Position numbers and translations under genes: made by a program. Below are positions 44,021 through 52,375 of a stretch of 64,000 bases of DNA, piece by piece. The DNA is from Salinimicrobium sp049680855 (lineage in GTDB: Bacteria > Bacteroidota > Bacteroidia > Flavobacteriales > Flavobacteriaceae). Under the pieces are notes generated by a model that ran no database searches, was not told the DNA's origin, and saw nothing but the letters and a program-made list of their open reading frames with translations. Every line of letters starts with the position of its first letter. The first letter of the stretch is position 1. Location of the stretch: NCBI RefSeq assembly GCF_049680855.1, contig NZ_JBMPGS010000003.1, positions 310,001 to 374,000 on the forward strand, given 5' to 3'.

Positions 44021-45571
44021 TTACGTAGTGCTTAAGAGATTGCCATTGGCATCATAAAATTCGGTTTTATAGATATTCCCGTCTGCATCTTTGTATTCCA
44101 GTTTATAAGAATTGTCATCTTCTGAAATGGTTTTCCAAATGGAAGATCCATCTTCAGAAAAGGTGATTATTTCATATAAAAATTCTTTATAATAAGTTTC
44201 TACCACATGAGGATCTCCATTTTCGAAAAAGGAAATATACTCGCTAACGTAATCGCCTTCAGTTATTTCAAGTCGGGTAACCTCTTCATTTTCATCATAA
44301 AAATAAATATCTTCCCTTTGGTTTCCATCGTTTTTTACCAGAATTCGAACAGATTTCTCGAGGGTATGATCTGCCCGGTAGAAAAAGTCAAATTCCTGAT
44401 ATCCTCGTGCGTCCGTTCCATATTGCTTTTTAATCTCCCCTGCCTCATTGTATTCATATTGCATATGAACCAAAACGTCCTCCTCATTCGTACCCGTTTT
44501 AGTACTGTAGCGAGTTTCGGAAATTTTGTTTCCTGCTTCATTTAAGACATATACTTCTCTCAAAATAAAATTTCCATTATGGTCATAGTAATGCATTTCT
44601 GTCACCCTGTTTTCTTCATCAAAGGCCACAAATTCTTCTGTAGATGAGGCAGGTCCGTCGGCAGGAGCATGATAGGAAAACGCCTCGATCTGGTGATCTT
44701 CAGCATAGGCTACCTGAACCCGAACAGATTGAATTATGACTCCGTTTTCTGAATAGACACGATCAAAACTTGTAGGCTGGCCAAATTCATTATAGGTGTG
44801 GTAAGTAATCTCATGAATTAACCTGTTGGGGCGTCTTTCATACTTGTATGACTTTAAAAGTTTTCCTGACTCATCAGTTTCATGCACCCAGTATATTGCT
44901 GTTCTTGGAATACTATTGTAGGTCTCCAGGGTGGGAATAAAATATTCAAATGCGAAATCCTGAGATTCATACGGTTCTCCTAAAGATTCGGAAAGATGCT
45001 CTCCTGCATCGTTGGGGTAAACAGGTACGAGATTTGAACCGGTTGCTTCATTGACCTCAGCCACAATATCGCCCAGAATCTTTGTAATGGACTGAGTGAA
45101 ATCAATTTGTGCCACCGATATTGCATCGGCTACCCCAGCTTCAATGGTGATTCCATTAGAGGGGTCATTGTCTGCATCAAGACTTTGTAAAAATGCAGCA
45201 ATATTTAAAACTTCCAAAGAAGCTACAGAAGCATTTGATGTGGAAGCAATCTTGACAGGACTCATCACTGAAGATGCTTCGGCACTCCCCAATGCAATAT
45301 CACCTACAGAAAAGGTTACCAACTCCCCATCCAAATATTTAAATTCTCCTTTAGAATTCGTAGTTCCCGATTGAGTAGGAGTGGTATAATTTAATCCTGC
45401 CACTTCCGAATCTATGAAGACTCCAGTTTGTACAGTCTCCTCTCCCCCCGGGTCAACTGGCGTGTCGTCATCCTCCGGCGAACAGCTAAATAATAGCGAA
45501 GCCAAAAACAGGAGTGACAGAAAATTAAAATTTTTTCTTGTTCTGTTGGAATTGAAGAAATTACATTTCAT
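44021..45571 (-). CDS. Large lipoprotein with C-terminal YD-like repeats
   Basis: 516 residues with a lipoprotein signal (FLSLLFLASLLFSC) and Asp/Pro/Gly linker. Residues about 45-110 (GVFIDSEVAGLNYTTPTQSGTTNSKGEFKYLDGE) form an exported domain often found at lipoprotein N-termini. From about residue 225 there are repeats of roughly 20-25 residues of the YD/RHS-like type (KLLKSYKYERRPNRLIHEITYHTYNEFGQPTSFDRVYSE, EENRVTEMHYYDHNGNFILREVYVL, DADGNIYKTEFYDANGN). It is surface exposed or periplasmic; binding rather than catalysis is likely. Function unknown. Confidence 0.72.
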   Translation of the reverse strand: MKCNFFNSNRTRKNFNFLSLLFLASLLFSCSPEDDDTPVDPGGEETVQTGVFIDSEVAGLNYTTPTQSGTTNSKGEFKYLDGELVTFSVGDIALGSAEASSVMSPVKIASTSNASVASLEVLNIAAFLQSLDADNDPSNGITIEAGVADAISVAQIDFTQSITKILGDIVAEVNEATGSNLVPVYPNDAGEHLSESLGEPYESQDFAFEYFIPTLETYNSIPRTAIYWVHETDESGKLLKSYKYERRPNRLIHEITYHTYNEFGQPTSFDRVYSENGVIIQSVRVQVAYAEDHQIEAFSYHAPADGPASSTEEFVAFDEENRVTEMHYYDHNGNFILREVYVLNEAGNKISETRYSTKTGTNEEDVLVHMQYEYNEAGEIKKQYGTDARGYQEFDFFYRADHTLEKSVRILVKNDGNQREDIYFYDENEEVTRLEITEGDYVSEYISFFENGDPHVVETYYKEFLYEIITFSEDGSSIWKTISEDDNSYKLEYKDADGNIYKTEFYDANGNLLSTT

Positions 45572-45850
45572 AAGTCAGGTTTAAAAATTGAATTTAATTA
45601 TGTTCAGAAAGCTTTTCTATGGCTTCTGAATAACTTTGGAAATGTATAAACCAAAACAACCTAAAGAAATCCCCTTTTTTAGGTATATTTTAAAAACAGT
45701 ATTCAATCTTTCCACCAGAATTTCACATTTCACATGAAAATTATATTTCTGAAAATCTTCTCCACCCATTTAGATTTGAATTCTTGCCATAAACGAAATG
45801 CATTTGCTTCAAAAAAAGAAACTTATCTGGGATATTCTTTTCTACAATAA

Positions 45851-45879
45851 CCATCTTCAAAAATGGCATTTTTTGATGG
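45851..45879. repeat. Palindrome copy within a larger hairpin
   Basis: CCATC-TT-CAAAAATG-G-CATTTTTTG-ATGG: the family core (AAAAATG-G-CATTTTT) sits inside a longer imperfect stem in a divergent region, not after a gene end. Confidence 0.7.
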
Positions 45880-45978
45880 TAGACCCTTTTCAGCAAAACC
45901 GGAAATTTCAAAAATGCCTAATAAGCAACGGCAGATAATTTTACTTTTTTGAAATTCACTGAAATTGACAGGGTTTCC

Positions 45979-45986
45979 TATTTTTG
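45979..45986 (+). promoter_or_regulatory. -7 box TATTTTTG 4 nt before the HATPase start
   Basis: TATTTTTG matches TAnnTTTG and ends 4 nt (CGCC) before the ATG at 45991. This gives an unusually short leader, as at 8859 and 1712. Confidence 0.4.
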
Positions 45987-45990
45987 CGCC

Positions 45991-46533
45991 ATGATAAAGA
46001 ACCTTTTTCAAGTACTTGGACTGGTGATTCTTCTTATCTCTTGTCAAAATAATCCGGAAAAAGAAATCAGGGAACAGGGAAAGGATCATGCCACTTATCT
46101 TTACGAGAAGAGTAAAGAAACAGAAAACATTGAAGAAAAACTGACAGGTGTGAATTTTAAAGATGATCTACATAACATGTTATCTCAAAGCGTCCCAAAG
46201 GATGTAAAGCTGTACCTGGTTGGATATGACAGCATTTCCTGGTTAGAAATAAGTTCGGAATCTAAAATAGTCCTCCACCGTATCCTGCAGGAATTGATGG
46301 TAAACATGAAGAAACACAGTAATGCCTCTATGGTTAGCTTAAATTTCCAGGAGCAATCTTCTATACTGCAAGTTAACTACAACGACAATGGCAGAGGATT
46401 CTCTTCAACTGAATTAAAAAATGGCAACGGACTCAAAAATGTGGAAAACCGTATTGTTTCTATTGGAGGTTCTTTTAATTTCCCCATTGAAAAAAGCACC
46501 GGTATTTCCATACAACTATTAATTCCTTTCTAG
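45991..46533 (+). CDS. Truncated sensor-kinase-like lipoprotein with HATPase domain (no His-phosphoacceptor domain)
   Basis: 180 residues. The N-terminus FQVLGLVILLISC is a lipoprotein signal, followed by only about 45 residues and then a NarL-type HATPase: HRILQELMVNMKKHSNAS (N-box), NYNDNGRGFSS (G1), GNGLKNVENRI (G2). The TPR/sensor region, membrane helix and HisKA_3 dimerisation domain of the usual 600+ residue kinase are missing. It looks like a large internal deletion that fused signal peptide to ATPase. A lipid anchor outside the membrane is incompatible with ATP use, so activity is doubtful unless the signal is not processed. The response regulator follows after 1 nt. Confidence 0.72.
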   Translation: MIKNLFQVLGLVILLISCQNNPEKEIREQGKDHATYLYEKSKETENIEEKLTGVNFKDDLHNMLSQSVPKDVKLYLVGYDSISWLEISSESKIVLHRILQELMVNMKKHSNASMVSLNFQEQSSILQVNYNDNGRGFSSTELKNGNGLKNVENRIVSIGGSFNFPIEKSTGISIQLLIPF

Positions 46534-46534
46534 A

Positions 46535-47194
46535 ATGTTCAAAAAAGTTCTTATCGCAGAAGATGTAGATGCTGTAAATACTGCATTACCGGGATTCCTT
46601 TTAAAAATGGGTGTCAAGGAAGTGGTTTATTCGCAGTATTGTGATGAAGCTTATGTGAAAAGTAAGAAGGCCGCTTTGGAAAACACCCCATATGATCTGC
46701 TTATTTGCGATCTCTCATTCCGACAGGATCACAGGACTGAAAAGATTGCCTCTGGAGAAGAACTTGCATTTATTATAAAAAGAGAAATGCCAACCGTTAA
46801 AGTTATCATTCACTCCATAGAGGATCAACCTGCACGTGTTAAGAAAATAATGGCTTATGTAGATGCCTACGTTTGTAAAGGACGTAACGGTATGAATTAC
46901 CTGAAACAAGCTGTAGAAACTGTTTACGAGGGAAAAACTTATCTGTCTCCGGATATTCAGCAAACACTTCAAAATAAAAATATCACAGAATTATCTGTAT
47001 ATGATTTATCACTTTTAAAACATTTGGCCCAAGGCTGTACACAGGAAGAGATAAGCAATCATTTTAGAACAAAAGGAATGGCTCCATTCAGCAAAAGCTC
47101 GATAGAAAAGAAACTTAAAGATCTAAGGGAAGAGTTTGGTGCAAGAACAAATCCACAGTTAATCAATATTGTTCTAAGCCTGCATTTAATTTAA
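46535..47194 (+). CDS. NarL/LuxR-type response regulator
   Basis: 219 residues. The receiver has acidic EDVD at residues 9-12, Asp59 in LLICDLSFRQD as phosphoacceptor, a KVIIHSIEDQP block and VCKG near the usual Lys. The C-terminal helix-turn-helix of about 60 residues (LSVYDLSLLKHLAQGCTQEEISNHFRTKG...KSSIEKKLKDLREEF) matches the LuxR/NarL output domain, with a slight insertion. It starts 1 nt after the HATPase stop and so is probably translationally coupled. Its true kinase may be elsewhere if the upstream gene is inactive. Confidence 0.85.
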   Translation: MFKKVLIAEDVDAVNTALPGFLLKMGVKEVVYSQYCDEAYVKSKKAALENTPYDLLICDLSFRQDHRTEKIASGEELAFIIKREMPTVKVIIHSIEDQPARVKKIMAYVDAYVCKGRNGMNYLKQAVETVYEGKTYLSPDIQQTLQNKNITELSVYDLSLLKHLAQGCTQEEISNHFRTKGMAPFSKSSIEKKLKDLREEFGARTNPQLINIVLSLHLI

Positions 47195-47559
47195 CTTACT
47201 CCCTCCACTTCAAAGTATCAATAGAAACACTTTCGCAAACCATTGCCCTTGAATTCATTATAAATTGTTTTGATTTATTAGAGTCTTGTTTTTTCTCTAA
47301 CAAAAAGTATTTTAGGTTCCTGAATCGATTTTTTCCTGTATGACCTTTGCAGATCATAATATCTTTCTGATTCTATTTATATTATAATTAGCGTGAAAGA
47401 CATATCTGCTCCTTCAGTTTTGAAATATAGGTGCACACCAACTTAAGCATAGTATTAGGTGTTGTCGTAGACCATAAATTTTTTTGTGTATTTTTTCCCC
47501 ATTCCTATCTATTTCATCCATGTGTTATAATATCAGAATAATAAATAAAAGATTAAGGA
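47195..47559. other. Intergenic region, nothing assigned
   Basis: 365 nt of AT-rich sequence before the MDR gene. No ORF with support, no strong hairpin and no palindrome copy seen. Confidence 0.4.
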
Positions 47560-48534
47560 ATGAAAGCAATGATTACAAAAGGATACGGTGCACCAAGTGT
47601 GCTTGAGCTTAAAGAGATAGAAATTCCCAAACCCGGTGCTGATGAAGTACTGGTTAAAATAAAGGTTTCTTCGGCTACAACTGCAGACACTTTGATGCGG
47701 CAGGGAAAGCCTTACTTCGCCAGGTTATTTCTGGGGTTAAAGAGGCCCAAACATCCCGTACCAGGAACGGGGTTTGCCGGTACAGTCGAAGAGGTGGGTT
47801 CTAAAGTCTCCAGATTTACAGTTGGAGAGCGCGTTTTTGGAGAAACCACTCTGGGTTTTAGTGCCAATGCCGAATTTCTAACGGTTCCTCAAAATGGGGT
47901 AATTCTTTCTATGCCCAAAGCAATGGAATACACAGAAGCTGCAAGCTTCGGTGATGGTCATTTAACCTCTTTTAACTTTCTCAAAGAAGTAGCAAAAATA
48001 CGGGCTGGCGATAAAATTTTGATAAATGGTGCTTCTGGAGCTTTAGGCACTTCTGCAATACAATTAGCCAAATATTTTGGAAGTTATGTCACCGCAGTAT
48101 GTAGTGGCAAAAACGCTGAATTGGTGAAATCTTTGGGTGCAGATAAAGTTATAGATTATAATCAGGAAGATTTCACAAAATCTAAATTAAAATATGATAT
48201 TATCTATGATAGCGTAGGAAAAAGCTCTTTCGGGAAATGCCGTAAAGTTCTTTCTGATAATGGTGTTTATCTTTCCCCGGTGCTAAAATTATCTCTCCTT
48301 ATCCAAATGCTGAAAACCTCAAAATATCATAAGAAAAAAGCCATTTTTCAGGCCACTGGAACAAAGAGTGATGATAAGCTGCGCTTCCTATTAAATGCTG
48401 TTCTTGACATTTATAAATCGGGAAAGCTCAAAACCGTTATTGACCGGCAGTTTCCCTTAGAATTACTTTCAGAAGCACATCAATATATAGAAACAGGGCA
48501 CAAAAGAGGAAACGTGATTATTGTTCATACCTAA
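47560..48534 (+). CDS. Zinc-independent MDR-family NAD(P)H oxidoreductase (quinone-reductase-like)
   Basis: 324 residues. The GroES-like N-terminus (MKAMITKGYGAPSVLELKEIEIPKPGADEVLVK) lacks the structural zinc cysteines. The nucleotide-binding motif AGDKILINGASGALGTSAIQLAKYFG is typical, and the C-terminal end with HKRGNVIIVH is quinone-reductase-like. It probably reduces quinones or enones with NADPH. It is monocistronic and convergent with the DoxX/VOC operon. Confidence 0.88.
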   Translation: MKAMITKGYGAPSVLELKEIEIPKPGADEVLVKIKVSSATTADTLMRQGKPYFARLFLGLKRPKHPVPGTGFAGTVEEVGSKVSRFTVGERVFGETTLGFSANAEFLTVPQNGVILSMPKAMEYTEAASFGDGHLTSFNFLKEVAKIRAGDKILINGASGALGTSAIQLAKYFGSYVTAVCSGKNAELVKSLGADKVIDYNQEDFTKSKLKYDIIYDSVGKSSFGKCRKVLSDNGVYLSPVLKLSLLIQMLKTSKYHKKKAIFQATGTKSDDKLRFLLNAVLDIYKSGKLKTVIDRQFPLELLSEAHQYIETGHKRGNVIIVHT

Positions 48535-48569
48535 CTTATAAAACTACCTGTATCCAGAGACTGAAAGAT

Positions 48570-48974
48570 TTAAACAGGTCGGGCTTTGCGCTCAAAAGTT
48601 CCCGTGGGTTCCCAGTTGCTTAACTTGTGAAAACTGAAATAGGAAATCGCCAGAATTGCCATTAATATTATGGGTGGCAGAATATTTAATCCAAAACCAT
48701 CTACGGCCCATAAACTGATAAATGCAAAAATAAAGTCAAAGGTGAAACCGGCATAGCCCCATTCCTTCAGGCGCTTTGGAATTTGCGGTAAAATGAGTAT
48801 TAGCGCACCTAATACCTTAAAAATGGTTAAGGCCATTCCAAAGTATTCAGGATAACCTAAATGCCTTATCCCTTCTTTAGCCATTTCTGTATGGCCGGTT
48901 AAAGCCGGCATCACTCCCTGAAACAGGAATAAAAATCCTGTTGTAAGCCAGAAAATAAATTTCAATTTTTTCAT
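48570..48974 (-). CDS. DoxX-family membrane protein
   Basis: 134 residues with four membrane helices: KFIFWLTTGFLFLFQGVMPAL, YFGMALTIFKVLGALILIL, FTFDFIFAFISLWAV and PPIILMAILAISYFSF. DoxX proteins are small quinone-linked or redox-associated membrane subunits with poorly known function. It begins 3 nt after the VOC gene's stop, indicating one operon, a frequent pairing in Bacteroidota that is often under an AraC-type regulator. Confidence 0.85.
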   Translation of the reverse strand: MKKLKFIFWLTTGFLFLFQGVMPALTGHTEMAKEGIRHLGYPEYFGMALTIFKVLGALILILPQIPKRLKEWGYAGFTFDFIFAFISLWAVDGFGLNILPPIILMAILAISYFSFHKLSNWEPTGTFERKARPV

Positions 48975-48977
48975 TCT

Positions 48978-49907
48978 CTAGGATTTTAGTGGCTCTGCCT
49001 GGAAAGCTTTCTCCAGTTTTGCCAAATTGATTTTCTTCATCTGCATCATAGCTTCCATCGCCTTCAGGGACTTTCTCTTATCGGTAGCATTCAACATTTC
49101 CTCCATTCCATGAGGCACCACCTGCCACGAGACTCCAAATTTATCTTTTAGCCAACCGCATTGCTGTGCAGCAGGATCTCCTCCTGCAGTTAGTTTATTC
49201 CAGTAATAATCGATCTCCGCTTGATCCTTACACTCCACTATAAACGAAACTGCTTCGTTAAAGGGAAAGTCATTTTCCACTCCACTATCCATTACCATCA
49301 TTTTTTGCCCGTCTAGCTCAAAATGTGCATGCATGACCATTCCCTGCGCATACTGGTTTTCTTCTCCATAATATGTAATTCCTTCTGTACGGGAATTTTT
49401 GAAGATGGAAGTATAAAAGTTCATAGCCTCTTCCGCCTTTCCATGCCTTTCTCCTGTAAAGAACAGCAGCGGCACAATCTTATGGGAGCTTGATGATTTT
49501 TCAAACATAATTTGCCAGCTCAATCCGTAGCGATCCTGCAGCCACCCATATTTTGGGCTCCAGTCATAAGAGTTTAAAGGCATCATTATTTTGGCATTTT
49601 TGGATAGTAATTTCCACAGCCGTTCGGTTTCTTCTTCAGTTTCACAGCGTACCAAAAGAGAAACAGAAGGATTAAACTGAAAATGAGGTCCGCCATTCAA
49701 AGCAATTAATTTAAAATCTTCAAGTTGAAAGCCAAGGGTCATTAGTGAACCGGGTTCTCTTTGATGAAATTCTTTACCGGCTTCGGAATAGTGTGTACGG
49801 GCACCCATCGCAGAATTTTTAAATATAGATGTGTAGAATTGAACTGCTTCCTCTGCCTGGCTATCAAACCACAGGTGGGGAATGATCTTCTGAATATTAT
49901 TTTTCAT
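48978..49907 (-). CDS. VOC-superfamily protein with two PhnB-like domains
   Basis: 309 residues from MKNNIQKIIPHLWFDSQAEEAVQFYTSIFKNS. The PhnB-like module appears twice: first (residues 1-135, ending SPKYGWLQDRYGLSWQI), second (145-260, with HKIVPLLFFTGERHGKAEEAMNFYTSIFKNS and CGWLKDKFGVSWQVVP). VOC proteins are dioxygenase/glyoxalase-like metal-binding folds; tandem PhnB-like ones are uncharacterised. A C-terminal helix ends with KAFQAEPLKS. The start at 49907 is preferred over 49928 because homologues begin near MKxxIxKIxPHLWF. It is divergent from the AraC/DJ-1 gene. Confidence 0.82.
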   Translation of the reverse strand: MKNNIQKIIPHLWFDSQAEEAVQFYTSIFKNSAMGARTHYSEAGKEFHQREPGSLMTLGFQLEDFKLIALNGGPHFQFNPSVSLLVRCETEEETERLWKLLSKNAKIMMPLNSYDWSPKYGWLQDRYGLSWQIMFEKSSSSHKIVPLLFFTGERHGKAEEAMNFYTSIFKNSRTEGITYYGEENQYAQGMVMHAHFELDGQKMMVMDSGVENDFPFNEAVSFIVECKDQAEIDYYWNKLTAGGDPAAQQCGWLKDKFGVSWQVVPHGMEEMLNATDKRKSLKAMEAMMQMKKINLAKLEKAFQAEPLKS

Positions 49908-50374
49908 AACCTGAATATTAAAATGCATGTTTACTTCAAGGACATTACATACAAAGCTATTTCCTTGATCTTTTTGGTTGTTGTGCTTTGAGATTCATAG
50001 ATTTCGCAAAAGACAAAGGATTTTAATTTACCTGAAGGTTTCTTTGCTTTTATTTTACCATTGAACAGCGCCGGTAACATTTTCCAGGATAAAATCCAGG
50101 CCATTCCGGGCTAAGCCACATTGAACTTTTCACAAAATTCCGTTTTTCCCATCATTCATTAAATCCATTTTATGAACCTTTGAAACCTTTGTCATAGACA
50201 TATTGTAAATTTAGTACAACTGGCAGATTTTGGTGAGGGTTGAATACGACAAGCCATGGGGGCAATTACGCCAAAATCCTTTTTTGAAGACCAATACGCA
50301 TAGAGATATTTCTAAGGTCAAAACCCCTAATTTATTAAAATTCTGTATTTTTAGTTTCTCTTAATTCCCGGCTT
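49908..50374. other. Divergent intergenic region between VOC-DoxX operon and AraC regulator
   Basis: 467 nt. A TATTTTTA near 50348 could be the regulator's -7 box. A short imperfect repeat (TTTTCCAGGATAAAATCCAGG, 50079-50099) was noticed. No gene is supported; probably the operator region. Confidence 0.35.
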
Positions 50375-51361
50375 ATGGAAAAGCACGTTTCTATATTAAT
50401 ACCGAAAGGGCATAGCAGCCTGGTAAATATTGTGGGGACACATCAATTATTCAATCAGGTGAATGGCTTTTTAAAGGAACAGGGAAAGCCTCCCATTTTT
50501 AAGGTGGAGCTGGTAGGGCTGGAAAAGCCTACCCTCCAAACCAACGGACTCTTTTCTGTCAATCCAGAAAAACATATTGATGAGATTTCACACACCCATC
50601 TTATTATAATTCCTGCCATACATGATGATTTCAAGAGGACTTTTCAGCAAAATCAGGAATTTACACCCTGGCTTCAAAAGCAGTATAAGCAAGGCGCCGA
50701 AATCGCCAGTCTTTGCGTCGCCGCCTTTTACCTTGCTTCCACAGGTCTTTTGAACGGGAAGCAGTGCTCTACTCACTGGATCCATGCTTCAGAGTTTCGC
50801 AGAATGTTTCCAAAAGTCAACCTGGTGGACGACCAGATAATGACCGAGGATGATGGAATTTACACCAGCGGCGGCGCCTATTCCTATCTCAATCTCCTGT
50901 TGTATCTCGTGGAAAAATATGCCGGTAGGGAAATGGCAATAATAAGCGCCAAAACCTTTATGAACGATATTGACAAATACAGCCAATCACAGTTTATCAT
51001 GTTCCGCGGACAAAAAGATCACGAGGATCTTTTAATAAAACAAGTGCAGGAGTTTCTTGAGCAGCATTTTGAAAACTCCATTGTAGTAGCGCAGATAGCC
51101 GAAAAATTTGCCATTAGCCGCAGGAGCCTGGAACGGCGCTTTAAAAAGGCTACAAACAATACCATTATTGAATACCTGCAACGGGTAAAGATAGAGGCCG
51201 CAAAACGGAAGTTTGAAACTTCCCGTCAAAATGTGAGCGAGGTAATGTATGATGTAGGCTATTCAGATGAAAAAGCTTTCCGGAGCACCTTTCGAAAAGT
51301 CACTGGTATCTCTCCTGTGCAGTACCGCAATAAATACAACATCACAAGGATTGATGCATAA
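50375..51361 (+). CDS. AraC-family transcriptional regulator with DJ-1/PfpI-like N-terminal domain
   Basis: 328 residues. The N-terminal DJ-1/PfpI (GATase1-like) fold ends around residue 200, with the region IASLCVAAFYLASTGLLNGKQCSTHW including a Cys in the elbow. The C-terminal AraC double helix-turn-helix is at 230-325 (FAISRRSLERRFKKATNNTIIEYLQRVKIEAAKRKFETSRQNVSEVMYDVGYSDEKAFRSTFRKVTGISPVQYR). This FtrA-like architecture senses small molecules by the DJ-1 module. It is divergent from the VOC-DoxX operon, its likely target. Confidence 0.88.
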   Translation: MEKHVSILIPKGHSSLVNIVGTHQLFNQVNGFLKEQGKPPIFKVELVGLEKPTLQTNGLFSVNPEKHIDEISHTHLIIIPAIHDDFKRTFQQNQEFTPWLQKQYKQGAEIASLCVAAFYLASTGLLNGKQCSTHWIHASEFRRMFPKVNLVDDQIMTEDDGIYTSGGAYSYLNLLLYLVEKYAGREMAIISAKTFMNDIDKYSQSQFIMFRGQKDHEDLLIKQVQEFLEQHFENSIVVAQIAEKFAISRRSLERRFKKATNNTIIEYLQRVKIEAAKRKFETSRQNVSEVMYDVGYSDEKAFRSTFRKVTGISPVQYRNKYNITRIDA

Positions 51362-51484
51362 TTATTTGAACAAACTATATGTATAGGATCCTCAAAAAAT
51401 TCGTTTATAAGTAAAAATAGAACCCTCTCTAAAGATCAACGCCAACTACTGCTAAATACCCTTAAAGATCGTTTTGAAAAACAT

Positions 51485-51970
51485 ATGAACCGTCACAAAA
51501 ATCTGGAATGGGATAAAATTCAGGCAAAGTTGGAAACAAATGATGAAAAACTATTTTCTCTTAACGAGATGGAAAGAACCCATGGGGAACCCGATGTAGT
51601 TGACTTTGATAAGAAGACTGAAGAATATATTTTTTACGACTGTTCTCCCGAAAGTCCTAAAGGTCGCAGAAGCACCTGTTATGACCGAGAGGCGCTGGAA
51701 TCCAGGAAAAAATATAAACCCGAGAATAATGTATTAGACACGGCTGCTGCCATGGGAATTGAGCTGCTTAGCGAGCAACAGTACCGGCAATTGCAACAGC
51801 TCGGTAATTTTGACACGAAAACTTCCAGCTGGATTAAAACGCCCACCGAAATAAGAGAACTGGGAGGGGCCATTTTTGGAGATTTCCGCTACGGGCAGAT
51901 GTTCATTTATCACAACGGTGCTGATTCCTACTACGCTGTAAGAGGATTTAGGGGGCTCCTGAGGGTTTAA
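51485..51970 (+). CDS. DUF4256 domain protein with missing canonical start
   Basis: 161 residues from the first ATG (MNRHKNLEWDKIQAKLE). Internal blocks ERTHGEPDVVDFDKKTEEYIFYDCSPESPKGRRSTCYDREALESRK and FDTKTSSWIKTPTEIRELGGAIFGDFRYGQ match DUF4256 well. Conserved family sequence continues upstream in the same frame (LSKDQRQLLLNTLKDRFEKH, 51425-51484), but there is no ATG, GTG or TTG between this frame's upstream stop (51359-51361) and 51485. An ATG at 51379 in another frame would connect if the A6 run at 51394-51399 had one A less. Function of the family is unknown. Confidence 0.7.
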   Translation: MNRHKNLEWDKIQAKLETNDEKLFSLNEMERTHGEPDVVDFDKKTEEYIFYDCSPESPKGRRSTCYDREALESRKKYKPENNVLDTAAAMGIELLSEQQYRQLQQLGNFDTKTSSWIKTPTEIRELGGAIFGDFRYGQMFIYHNGADSYYAVRGFRGLLRV

Positions 51971-52252
51971 TTTATAAAACACTGATATGTGTAATTTATG
52001 CCCACGCCCATCCTTAGATACAGAAGAAAAATATATTTGTGGGACAGGAAATGCATCCTATATCTCCGGGAACCAAAAATTGGCGAAGCATGGATAGAGT
52101 GACGGGTGATATTCACCTCAACTAACATCTTTTGCTGTAGCAGAACAGGTGAATTTACTTTTGGTTATGCAGGAAACTCCAATGAAAAAAGATTCCGCCA
52201 ATTCCTAAAGAACTAAAACCTGCTAAAAAATTACAACTAAAAAAGATCTTCA

Positions 52253-52267
52253 GAAATGGCATTTTTC
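52253..52267. repeat. Dispersed palindrome copy GAAATG-G-CATTTTTC
   Basis: Family core with a slightly shortened left arm, between the convergent DUF4256 and katG genes. Confidence 0.6.
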
Positions 52268-52325
52268 CCTCCTGTTCTTAAAATTTTCAGAAGTAAAAAT
52301 GGCAGGCTTAAATATTTTAAATGAA

Positions 52326-52356
52326 AAAAGAGGCTGTCATTGAGACAACCTCTTTT
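52326..52356 (-). terminator. katG terminator
   Basis: Stem AAAAGAGG (52326-52333) with CCTCTTTT (52349-52356) and an inner GTC/GAC pairing. On the minus strand it is followed by TTTTTTCATTT. Confidence 0.75.
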
Positions 52357-52375
52357 AGATTAAGATATTTAAATT

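Larger units (their letters stand above)
45572..45990. other. Divergent intergenic region
   Basis: 419 nt between the lipoprotein and the HATPase gene starts. It contains one palindrome hairpin (45851-45879), a half-site CAAAAATGCC at 45909-45918 and the -7 box of the HATPase gene (45979-45986). Nothing else was identified. Confidence 0.5.
51971..52375. other. Convergent intergenic region
   Basis: 405 nt holding a palindrome copy (52253-52267), a half-site at 52296-52305, a GGTGATATTCACC palindrome near 52110 and the katG terminator. A 36-codon frame (51987-52097) has a CxxC but no support. Confidence 0.45.

Noticed and set aside
51987..52097. 36-codon plus-strand frame with a CxxC motif
   Set aside because: Too short and unsupported by any promoter or family pattern.
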